Assembly: GCA_937996535.1 (NCBI GenBank)
Contig: CALKVF010000111.1
Location: forward strand, 1-63,570
Length of the DNA stretch: 63,570 bases
DNA from: an uncultured Novosphingobium sp.
Lineage (GTDB): Bacteria; Pseudomonadota; Alphaproteobacteria; Sphingomonadales; Sphingomonadaceae
Reading direction: 5' to 3'
The notes under the pieces were generated by a model that had not been told where the DNA came from, ran no database searches, and saw only the letters and a program-made list of their open reading frames with translations. Each line of letters opens with the position of its first letter. Within the stretch, counting starts at the first letter, position 1. Made by a program: the position numbers and the translations under genes. Shown here in pieces: positions 52,058-58,764 of this stretch.

Positions 52058-52615
52058 GTGGAAAATTTTTCAGATGGGTTCGAGGAAGAGGCCGCAACCG
52101 CAATGGAGGCAGTAGCAGCGCAGTTGCGTGAAGTTACCCCGATCCGGCTTGTCACCTGCCGGCTTCCTGAAATTGGGGATCGTGACCAGAAAGCTGTGCT
52201 TGCCGAACTAGATGCCGATATTGGGGTAGCGCAGACTGCGGTGTATTCGATTACCTTGCCTGACGCTGATCCTGCCAAAACCCATGCCGCACTGACCCAT
52301 GCCCGTACCACAAAACTGGATAACCGGGCTTATTCGCGCGTGTTGTCACTACCAGCAGACCCGACCAATGTGATCTATGTCGGAAGCTGCGGACACGATG
52401 GCGGACGGCTCAGCACACGTCTGCTCCAACATCTGGGTTTTGGGTATCCGAGGACCTATTCCCTACATCTCAGACATTGGGGTCACGGCCTTGGGTCGAT
52501 TATCATTAGCGCACGGATATATCCCGACAGCCTGTCCAGCAAACTGCTTTGCGCGTTGGAGGATCATATGGCCGCGAAGTTGGGGCCGCTATTCGGCAAG
52601 CGTGGTTCTGTTTGA
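52058..52615 (+). CDS. GIY-YIG domain protein (putative nuclease)
   Basis: A 185-residue protein. GTG 52058 has AAAGG eight bases upstream and is preferred over TTG 52052. The GIY-like strand is QTAVYSITLPD and the YIG strand is NVIYVGSCGHD, separated by an unusually long insert of about 45 residues. The catalytic Arg is in RLSTRLLQHLG and the metal-binding Glu is in LLCALEDHMAAKLGPLFG. Members cut DNA as homing, restriction or repair nucleases. The N-terminal 55 residues are unassigned. It sits between the CopG-like and serine recombinase genes. Confidence 0.72.
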   Translation: MENFSDGFEEEAATAMEAVAAQLREVTPIRLVTCRLPEIGDRDQKAVLAELDADIGVAQTAVYSITLPDADPAKTHAALTHARTTKLDNRAYSRVLSLPADPTNVIYVGSCGHDGGRLSTRLLQHLGFGYPRTYSLHLRHWGHGLGSIIISARIYPDSLSSKLLCALEDHMAAKLGPLFGKRGSV

Positions 52616-52700
52616 CTGCCCTATAAACCGTTGCCCCACTGCCAAAATCCTCTGACCGTCAAACATATACCAACGTATGCGTTTGACCGGATTGGATTTT

Positions 52701-53372
52701 ATGGCTCGGTTCGTTGCCTATTTTCGCGTGTCCACCGAGAAGCAAGGGCGGTCAGGACTGGGTCTTGCCGCTCAAAGATCGGTGGTGGAGAAATTTCTCG
52801 GTACCGATGACGAGGTGATCGCCGAATTCATCGAGGTACAGTCCGGAAAGGATGATGCCCGCGAGGAATTGTGGAAGGCCATCGCAGCCGCCAAGAAGCA
52901 TAGTGCGAAGCTGCTGATCGCCAAGCTGGATCGATTTTCCCGGCGAGTCAGTTTCATTGCCAGTATCATGGAGCAGGGTATCGGGCTGGTCGTGGCCGAG
53001 ATGCCGAACGCCACCGATTTCCAGCTACATATCTTCGCCGCGCTTGCCCAGGAGGAGCGGCGGCTGATTTCCGAACGGACCCGCAACGCACAGGCCGAGG
53101 CGAAGAAGCGGGGCGTTGTGCTGGGCAGTCACGGCAAGGTGCTGGCCGAACGCAATAGGGCCGAAGCTGACCAGCGCGCGGAGGAGTTACGCCCTGTCAT
53201 CGGTCCGATGGTGGAAGCCGGTATGTCGCTGACTGAGATCGCCCGCCGGTTGAATCTTATGGGCATCAAACCGGTTCATGGGCAACGGTTTTACGCGGAA
53301 CAGGTGAAAGCTGTTGTCCGGCGGTTTGCGCCTCGTGGCAGCGATCAGGACCATGGCCAACGGGCAATTTGA
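52701..53372 (+). CDS. Serine recombinase (resolvase/invertase family)
   Basis: A 223-residue protein starting MARFVAYFRVSTEKQGRSGL at ATG 52701. The nucleophilic serine is in YFRVSTEKQ, and AKLDRFSRRVSFIASIMEQG and LAQEERRLISERTRNAQAEA carry the conserved arginines. A C-terminal helix-turn-helix is visible in GMSLTEIARRLNLMGIKPVH. It may resolve dimers or invert DNA; it is a second recombinase next to the tyrosine integrase. No inverted-repeat pair for inversion was recognised by eye. Confidence 0.88.
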   Translation: MARFVAYFRVSTEKQGRSGLGLAAQRSVVEKFLGTDDEVIAEFIEVQSGKDDAREELWKAIAAAKKHSAKLLIAKLDRFSRRVSFIASIMEQGIGLVVAEMPNATDFQLHIFAALAQEERRLISERTRNAQAEAKKRGVVLGSHGKVLAERNRAEADQRAEELRPVIGPMVEAGMSLTEIARRLNLMGIKPVHGQRFYAEQVKAVVRRFAPRGSDQDHGQRAI

Positions 53373-53432
53373 GGTTGTGGAAATCGATCGTTGGGATTTG
53401 GCAATGATGATAGCGCCAGATATCAAGCAGTC

Positions 53433-54140
53433 ATGGCTAGATGCACGGCACCGGTTAGGGGGCATAGCTCGGCAAGCGCTGCGGCTAATTGCCCTGCATG
53501 TCGAGGACGCTATGGCCGCTACGGCGGTTACAGCTCTTACAGCAACTACGGCTCTTACTCGCCTCCGCCGCCGCCGTCCTATTCCTCGGGGTCATCCAGC
53601 AGGCCTAGCGGCTCGGGCCGCAGCGTGAAACCTCGATGGTCACGCGCCAGCTCGTCGGTATTCTACACGCCGGAGCAAGTCCGTGCGCTGGATCCTATAC
53701 GCACCAGTGTTGAGAACCGGACTCCCGCTCCGGATCGTCGGGACGTGTTCCTCTGTCACGCTTGGGATGACCGCAAAAGCGCTGCCAAAGACCTACATGA
53801 TCTGCTGGAAGCGCAAGGGGTTTCCGTGTGGTTCAGTGAGAAGGATGTGGCGCTTGGCACATCACTGCTGCGCGAGATCGATAAGGGCTTGGCAAAATCC
53901 CGAGTGGGTATTGTGCTTGTGACCCCGGCATTCCTTCGTCGAGTTCAGGGCGAAGGCATAGCAGACAAGGAACTGTCAGCACTCCTAGCACGTGACCTGC
54001 TTGTGCCTGTCGTCCATGAGACGACCTATGATGCTCTTCGAGATGTCAGCCCGCTGCTAGGTTCGCGAAGTGGGTTGGACACCGCAGAAGAGCCGATGAA
54101 AGACGTGGCGGCCAAGCTCGCCGAGTTGGTCGCCCCGTAG
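53433..54140 (+). CDS. TIR-domain protein with N-terminal Cys/His knuckle and Tyr/Ser/Gly-rich linker
   Basis: A 235-residue protein (ATG 53433; an earlier TTG at 53391 is less likely). Residues 1-23 hold a C-x6-H-x8-C-x2-C cluster (Cys4, His11, Cys20, Cys23), a probable zinc knuckle. Residues 24-65 are low complexity with repeated [G/S]Y[G/S] and a Pro run. Residues 103-235 are a TIR domain: RRDVFLCHAWDDRKSA, then SVWFSEKDVALGTSLLREID with the likely catalytic Glu136, and VGIVLVTPAFL. Bacterial TIR domains cleave NAD+ or make signalling nucleotides, often in phage defence. It ends the run that starts with the CopG-like gene. Confidence 0.85.
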   Translation: MARCTAPVRGHSSASAAANCPACRGRYGRYGGYSSYSNYGSYSPPPPPSYSSGSSSRPSGSGRSVKPRWSRASSSVFYTPEQVRALDPIRTSVENRTPAPDRRDVFLCHAWDDRKSAAKDLHDLLEAQGVSVWFSEKDVALGTSLLREIDKGLAKSRVGIVLVTPAFLRRVQGEGIADKELSALLARDLLVPVVHETTYDALRDVSPLLGSRSGLDTAEEPMKDVAAKLAELVAP

Positions 54141-54185
54141 GAGTTTCGCCGCCTGATTGACCACCGGGAAGCGATGTGTCTAATT

Positions 54186-54545
54186 TCACTCCTTACCGAA
54201 CTTGCCGCGAATGTCGGCGGACACCTTGGCAAGCTGGGCGTCGAAGTCACCCCTGAGCACCATTACCCTAATCGTGCACAGCGCCGCCTCGACATGATCA
54301 AGGTCGGAACACTCGATAGCGAACTTGCCTTTCTGCAATTCGATCTGATGTCGGCCATAGTGGATCGGCAGGAAATATTTGCCATCGCCGTCCATCCAGA
54401 CCCACGCAGCGCGAGGCTGCTTCCCGTCGATCATCTGGCGGACGAAGCCGATCTGCTGATCGATCCGGCAAACCAGCTTCTGACGGCGCTGGACGGTAGC
54501 ATCGACTTTTTCCGGGCGAGCAGCGGCAACAAACTTCAGTTCCAT
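54186..54545 (-). CDS. DUF6641-like protein
   Basis: A 119-residue protein with AAGGAG eight bases before ATG 54545. It starts MELKFVAAARPEKVDATVQR and contains RAAWVWMDGDGKYFLPIHYG, a pattern I recognise from short proteins labelled DUF6641 on plasmids and islands. It looks cytoplasmic and has no known catalytic motif. It is convergent with the TIR gene. Function is unknown. Confidence 0.7.
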   Translation of the reverse strand: MELKFVAAARPEKVDATVQRRQKLVCRIDQQIGFVRQMIDGKQPRAAWVWMDGDGKYFLPIHYGRHQIELQKGKFAIECSDLDHVEAALCTIRVMVLRGDFDAQLAKVSADIRGKFGKE

Positions 54546-54860
54546 GGTGGCATCTCCTTGCGTTGATGCCGCCGGGTCCGGTCAGATTGAATAGAGGTCC
54601 ACGGGAGATTGTGTCTTTCCGGCTTTGCCGCAGCATTTCCTACAACGACACTTATAATCACAAAATTATTGTGGGGTGCTCAATGGTAAGTTCGATGGCA
54701 ACCGATCTTGCGATGAATATCGTCTCAAATGCGCCGCAACGCCCCCTCGCGCGGCGCGGTCGGACAACGCCTTAAATTGCCAATTGGGACGTTCCGGACT
54801 TGACTGCGTCCTAAATGGACGTTATGATGTCCAAATAAGACGTAATGGAGTATTCTGGCA
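54546..54860. other. 315-bp intergenic region ahead of the ParA-like gene
   Basis: No convincing gene; short frames here have no family features. It carries the parA-side promoter listed separately. A TATAAT at 54652-54657 without a well-spaced -35 is also present. Confidence 0.5.
54787..54845 (+). promoter_or_regulatory. Promoter and repeat cluster of the ParA-like gene
   Basis: TTGACT (54800-54805), a 17-base spacer and TATGAT (54823-54828) form a near-consensus sigma-70 promoter. TGGAC-N8-GTCCA (54816-54833) is an inverted repeat over the -10 box. GACGT words recur at 54788, 54818 and 54839, spaced 30 and 21 bases. The set looks like an autoregulated partition-type operator. Confidence 0.65.
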
Positions 54861-55883
54861 ATGCAGGTGCGGTATGGATTTTGGAACAACAAGGGCGGCA
54901 CAGGAAAAACCAGCCTCACTTTTCAATCGCTGACAGGTTACGCGGAGACCCACCCCGATAAGCGAATTTTGGCAATCGATGTGTGTCCTCAAGCAAACCT
55001 CTCTGAGCTTCTGCTTGGTGGTTTAAATAATAACGGCAGTGATAGGCTGCTGGCTGAGCAAGGCAAAGTCCCCCGTTGCAGCATTGGTGGGTATTTTCAG
55101 CTCAGACTCCCTTCCCCTTACACGCCGCCAACAATTGACCCGCATGACTTCATAACGACGCCACACGCTCTAAATCCTGCTGTCCCTGACAATATTGACC
55201 TCGTATGCGGTGACCCGCTTTTGGAATTGCAGGCGAATGCCGTCAACACTCTCGCCAACAACCAAATCCCCGGCTCAAACCCTTGGATTTCCGTGGTTGA
55301 TTGGCTGTCGGATTTCCTCGTCAAGATTGAGGATGAGTACGATGTGGTGTTCATGGACTGCAACCCGAGCTTTTCTCTCTATACTCAAATCGCGATATCA
55401 GCCTGTAACCGCATTGTGCTGCCGGTTATGGCTGATGACTCTTCCCGCCGCGCAATACAGAACGCTTTTTCGCTGCTTTATGGTCTAAAGTTGCCGTCAG
55501 AAATCTATGCGGCCTATGCATTTGCAACAAAACTGAAAGCAGCTGGCCGCGATCTCCCGAAAGTTCATTTGATCGTAAAAAATCGCCTCACCCAATACAT
55601 GGGAGCTGCATCTGCCTATTCAGCGGTTCTCGCTCAAATTGAGAAAGACGTTCAGAGTCTGCTTGCCATGAACCCTGACATCTTTACATTCTCGAATGTC
55701 AGTCAAGGCTTCGTTGAAGTCCGGGATTTCCAAACCACTGGCGTTGTCGCATTCGCCAAAGGGCAGCCGTTCTCTCAAGTATCGGTCGGGAAGCAGACTA
55801 TTGGTGGCCATCGGGTACAGGTGAAGAAAGATTACCTCGATAATGCTAAATCTGCGATGCAAGCTCTTGTGGCAAAGCTATAA
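54861..55883 (+). CDS. ParA-like Walker-type ATPase
   Basis: A 340-residue ParA/MinD superfamily ATPase. The deviant Walker A is FWNNKGGTGKTSLTF at residues 7-21, with the signature lysine; AIDVCPQANLSELLL is the A' motif, and DVVFMDCNPSFSLY is Walker B. Such ATPases partition plasmids or place protein complexes. No ParB-type gene with HTH is adjacent, though the promoter has repeats that could be a centromere-like site. It ends at a bidirectional hairpin. Confidence 0.9.
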   Translation: MQVRYGFWNNKGGTGKTSLTFQSLTGYAETHPDKRILAIDVCPQANLSELLLGGLNNNGSDRLLAEQGKVPRCSIGGYFQLRLPSPYTPPTIDPHDFITTPHALNPAVPDNIDLVCGDPLLELQANAVNTLANNQIPGSNPWISVVDWLSDFLVKIEDEYDVVFMDCNPSFSLYTQIAISACNRIVLPVMADDSSRRAIQNAFSLLYGLKLPSEIYAAYAFATKLKAAGRDLPKVHLIVKNRLTQYMGAASAYSAVLAQIEKDVQSLLAMNPDIFTFSNVSQGFVEVRDFQTTGVVAFAKGQPFSQVSVGKQTIGGHRVQVKKDYLDNAKSAMQALVAKL

Positions 55884-55894
55884 CATGCATCATG

Positions 55895-55938
55895 AAGGCC
55901 GGGCAAAGTTGGGCGTTGACGCCTCTTTGCCCGGCCTT
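55895..55938. terminator. Bidirectional hairpin between the ParA-like and small Cys genes
   Basis: AAGGCCGGGCAAAG (55895-55908) and CTTTGCCCGGCCTT (55925-55938) are perfect 14-bp inverted arms, with an inner GGCGT/ACGCC dyad. It lies between two convergent genes and would terminate both. Short T/A runs flank the arms. Confidence 0.75.
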
Positions 55939-55957
55939 CCCAGAAATCATTGCATCG

Positions 55958-56203
55958 CTAGGGGGTGTCGAAATCGATCCACTCATCAAGTGACGCGGGC
56001 TTGGGGCGATCCTCAATCATTTCGACCGTGATCTTTTCGCGGGCGGCTACGCGGTAGTGGAGTTCGTCCTCCGTGCCCCACTTGATGTACTTCCCGCATG
56101 TTCCGCACTCGACGAGAAAGGCGTGGGTCGATTCGGCAGGTTCTTCGCACCACTTTGACGATGCATTGTGGCATTTGCACTTGAATTTGATCGGTTCCAT
56201 CAT
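55958..56203 (-). CDS. Small Cys-rich protein coupled to the integrase
   Basis: An 81-residue protein starting MMEPIKFKCKCHNASSK. Cysteines and histidine (CKCH, KWCEE, VECGTCGKY) suggest a zinc ribbon. ATG 56203 overlaps the integrase stop (ATGATGG) and the ribosome-binding site GGAGG lies in the integrase end, so translation is coupled. It could be an excisionase-like accessory factor, but no HTH is seen. I do not recognise the family. Confidence 0.68.
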   Translation of the reverse strand: MMEPIKFKCKCHNASSKWCEEPAESTHAFLVECGTCGKYIKWGTEDELHYRVAAREKITVEMIEDRPKPASLDEWIDFDTP

Positions 56204-57471
56204 TCCCCTCCGTCAGTAAGATTGGCACTTCCTGCCAGCCAGGCCAACTGCCCGCCTTCATCCTTTTCCCGCTTCTCACGCTTCCGCTTGGGCCGGGTGA
56301 GTTCGTCCACCATGCCGACGTTCGTAGTGTGGCCGTAATAGCGTTCCAGCATGGCAACCGAGGTGCCCATGTTTTGCGCGAGGACGTAGTGGTTCACGCC
56401 AGCCTCTAGCCGCGATGTCGCGTAGGTATGGCGGAGGGAATAGAGCGTGCGCTGCTGGCCGAATGTGTCCTTGGTCAGCTCATACTGCTTGAGGAACGTG
56501 GCGAACGACTTCTTGAACGAGTTGATCGCCTGCCCCTTCTTGTCGCAGAAAATGTAGCTGTCGGTCGGCACATCGTCCTGCTCGAAGATGTCCGATGCCT
56601 CGTCCTTCAGGTCCTTCCGGCGAATCTTGAGAATCTCGCCCATGGCCTCGCGGACCTTGGGGCCGCTGGCGACCACTTCGCGGATACCGGTCTTGCCCTT
56701 GACCATAAGCGCAAGGTTTGCGGCATTGGCGTCTTTGCTGTTGCCAATGGGGCGCAGGTCTCGCCAGCGCAGTTCGCGGGCCTCGCCAACACGGATGCCA
56801 GTTTCCGCAAGCACCAAAATGTAGAGCATGAGGAGGTGGCGATCCCGCTGAACGTACTTGGGGCTGGAGCGAAGGTATGGTCCCATCGATCCGGTCAGCT
56901 TGGCCCATTCGTCAGCGTTGAAATGCGGTCTGCGCGCCTGATCGCCGTTGACCTTGGGAGGCTTGGGCAGGGCCGCTAGGTGGCCTTCCTCCACGCACCA
57001 GTTGAGGAAGTGTTTCAGGTCCGAGAAGATGCGTTTGACCGAGTTTGGGGATAGCGATCCCTTCTTGGTGTTCTCGATCAGGTAATCGACAAGCTTCGAT
57101 AGGAGCGATGTCGACATCTCCTCGAAGGTCTTGCGCTCGAGGAACGGCTTGGCCCGCTTCATCAGCAGAATCTTGTAGTGGATCGAGAGGCGTTCCTTCT
57201 GCGGCTCAAGCCGTTTGAGGTAAGTCTCGATCACAGGCCCCATCCGCTTTCCGACAGGAGCCTCCCCGGACAGGGACTTGACGAGAAGCTGGTTGTAGAG
57301 GTCGTCAGCGAACTTGAACGCCTTGTGCTCATCGCCCGTGCCAGTGCTGCGGTGAATGTATCCCTTGCTGCCCGGAATTTTGAGGCGACACATCCATGTC
57401 GGCTTTTTGTAGTCAGAACGTTGATAGAGGTAAATCACGCCCTCTCGGAAGGTCTTAGACGCGATAATCAT
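56200..57471 (-). CDS. Tyrosine-type site-specific integrase
   Basis: A 423-residue integrase with ATG 57471 (MIIASKTFREGVIYLYQR); longer frames would overlap the divergent sirtuin control region. An N-terminal arm-binding region is followed by a SAM-like core-binding domain (about 110-220) and a catalytic domain with Arg in ETGIRVGEARELRW, then YSLRHTYAT (Tyr at the usual His position) and the nucleophilic Tyr in MLERYYGH. The C-terminal tail is charged (RPKRKREKREKDEGG). It should integrate the element into tRNA-Gly and, with helper, excise it. It lies near the right attachment site. Confidence 0.93.
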   Translation of the reverse strand: MIIASKTFREGVIYLYQRSDYKKPTWMCRLKIPGSKGYIHRSTGTGDEHKAFKFADDLYNQLLVKSLSGEAPVGKRMGPVIETYLKRLEPQKERLSIHYKILLMKRAKPFLERKTFEEMSTSLLSKLVDYLIENTKKGSLSPNSVKRIFSDLKHFLNWCVEEGHLAALPKPPKVNGDQARRPHFNADEWAKLTGSMGPYLRSSPKYVQRDRHLLMLYILVLAETGIRVGEARELRWRDLRPIGNSKDANAANLALMVKGKTGIREVVASGPKVREAMGEILKIRRKDLKDEASDIFEQDDVPTDSYIFCDKKGQAINSFKKSFATFLKQYELTKDTFGQQRTLYSLRHTYATSRLEAGVNHYVLAQNMGTSVAMLERYYGHTTNVGMVDELTRPKRKREKREKDEGGQLAWLAGSANLTDGGE

Positions 57472-57640
57472 CGACGCCTTGCGCTCAGCAGTTTCAGCAG
57501 AACCTTCCGGCAATGTTGCCCCCACCTCTTCCGTCGTTAAAACGCTGAATGCTACGTTTTCCAGTTCAAGGGAACGGGGCCAGGACGAGTTTCCCATATT
57601 TCCGGGACCATACAACATTGCCTTCAAGAGGAATGCCGCT

Positions 57641-58336
57641 TTGAACATCGTAATCCTGACCGGAGCAGGAATGTCTGCGGAAAGTGGCATCGCAACGTTT
57701 CGAGGTGGTTCGGGCATTTGGGAGGGCCACCGAATCGAAGATGTCTGTACGCCGGATGCGCTTGCCCGAAATCCCGACATTGTATGCGGTTTCTACGATG
57801 ATCTGCGGACCATCGTGGCAGCTGCCTCACCAAATCCGGGCCACATCGCTGTGGCCGATCTGGAACGCCATTGGCACAATGCGGGGAATGGAAGCTTCCT
57901 GCTGGTCACTCAAAACGTTGATGACCTACATGAGCGAGCTGGTTCGAAGAGCCTGATCCATATGCACGGGGAGCTTAACGCCGCATCCTGTATGGAATGT
58001 GGCTGGAGCGGACCAAGGCATAGTGCGCTGGAAGATGATCGCGAATGTGCGATTTGCGAACGAGACGCGCTGCGACCCGATATCGTCCTGTTCAGTGAAG
58101 CCGCGCGCCAACTCGCTCGAATCGATCAGGCACTGGAAGCGTGCGACCTGTTCGTAGCGATCGGCACTTCTGGGACCGTCTATCCGGCATCCGATTTCGT
58201 GAAGCGAGCGAAAGCCGCTGGTGCGAGAACCATGCTGTTCAACACCGAGCCGACTGAATCAATCGACCAGTTCGATGACTTCAAGATGGGGCCGTGCGGC
58301 GTGACCCTGCCGGAATGGGTGTCGGAAATGACCTGA
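57641..58336 (+). CDS. CobB-like Sir2 family NAD+-dependent protein
   Basis: A 231-residue sirtuin. TTG 57641 has AAGAGGA eight bases upstream and gives the proper start NIVILTGAGMSAESGIATFR. Conserved parts: TQNVDDLHERAG, the catalytic His109 in IHMHGEL, zinc Cys117, Cys120, Cys136, Cys139, and AIGTSGTVYPAS. Two family positions differ: the CobB YxxR deacylase motif reads YDDLR (Tyr52, Arg56, one residue too far), and FGE reads FSE. It may be a protein deacylase or a diverged NAD+-using enzyme. It lies between integrase and right end, so it is cargo. Confidence 0.88.
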   Translation: MNIVILTGAGMSAESGIATFRGGSGIWEGHRIEDVCTPDALARNPDIVCGFYDDLRTIVAAASPNPGHIAVADLERHWHNAGNGSFLLVTQNVDDLHERAGSKSLIHMHGELNAASCMECGWSGPRHSALEDDRECAICERDALRPDIVLFSEAARQLARIDQALEACDLFVAIGTSGTVYPASDFVKRAKAAGARTMLFNTEPTESIDQFDDFKMGPCGVTLPEWVSEMT

Positions 58337-58399
58337 AATTGCGGTGTCTGGTGGATTTAGGGCGTTCTAGTCCACTCCAAGAGACTGAACCTCAAAGGA

Positions 58400-58440
58400 A
58401 TCCGAACATATTCCCGAAAATCCGAACACGATCCGAACAC
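58400..58440. repeat. Right triplet of ATCCGAACA[T/C] repeats (candidate integrase arm sites)
   Basis: ATCCGAACAT at 58400-58409, ATCCGAACAC at 58420-58429 and 58431-58440. The last two are 11 bases apart, the same spacing as the left pair. They lie 60-100 bases inside the right attachment site. Confidence 0.7.
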
Positions 58441-58499
58441 GCCGAAATCGGCACTCCCCGCTGGGAAGTGATTTTCTAAATTTTTGATTTTTCTAGGAA

Positions 58500-58548
58500 A
58501 ACTGGAGCGGGCGAAGGGATTCGAACCCTCGACCCCAACCTTGGCAAG
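58500..58548 (-). repeat. Right attachment site within tRNA-Gly
   Basis: Identical over 49 bases to 45344-45392. It covers the tRNA-Gly 3' half from just past the CCA end to the first base of the 5' side of the anticodon stem. The crossover is likely in the anticodon loop or stem. Confidence 0.95.
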
Positions 58549-58577
58549 GTTGTGCTCTACCCCTGAGCTACGCCCGC
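58503..58577 (-). tRNA. tRNA-Gly (anticodon GCC)
   Basis: Read on the minus strand, a 75-nt cloverleaf with a GCGGGCG/CGCCCGC acceptor stem, a TTCGAAT T-loop, an anticodon arm CAACC-TTGCCAA-GGTTG and an encoded CCA. It is intact and serves as the integration site of the element to its left; its promoter side is on the chromosome to the right. Confidence 0.95.
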
Positions 58578-58764
58578 TCTGACGTTCGCGATCTGGGGTT
58601 CGAAACCCTGTGGATCGGGGTGGAGGCGCGCCGTTAGCATTGGCCTATGCCCTTGCCAAGGAGAAAATTCGCATTCTCGGCAAAGCGCGCTTTATCCCTT
58701 CACAAATCCCCCCGAAAGCCCACATTGGCGCCGCAGCGTTTCTTACCTCAATGGAGTTTTCCCC

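Larger units (their letters stand above)
45344..58548. mobile_element. 13.2-kb integrative element in tRNA-Gly(GCC)
   Basis: The element is bounded by a 49-bp perfect direct repeat, 13,156 bases apart, made of the 3' half of tRNA-Gly. The complete tRNA is at the right end. Inside are a tyrosine integrase at the right, repeated motifs near both ends, a replication-type primase-helicase, a CopG-like protein, a ParA-like ATPase, a serine recombinase, and TIR, sirtuin, GIY-YIG, lipoprotein and superinfection-immunity-like cargo. Composition is clearly more AT-rich than the flanks. There are no capsid, tail or conjugation genes. It best fits an integrated replicon or satellite-like island. Confidence 0.93.

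Noticed and set aside
53353..53628. Possible small gene starting MANGQFEVVEIDRW between the serine recombinase and TIR genes
   Set aside because: It overlaps the TIR start in another frame and becomes low-complexity Ala/Thr/Arg; the TIR frame has clear domain evidence. The first 30 residues could be a remnant, but this cannot be supported.
57391..57471. Integrase judged inactive because YSLRHT has Tyr at the usual His
   Set aside because: This change is common among integrases with intact Arg and Tyr residues, so it is not evidence of inactivity.
57472..57780. Longer integrase N-terminus from upstream ATG codons
   Set aside because: The added residues have no integrase features and cover the sirtuin ribosome-binding site and start, so ATG 57471 is preferred.
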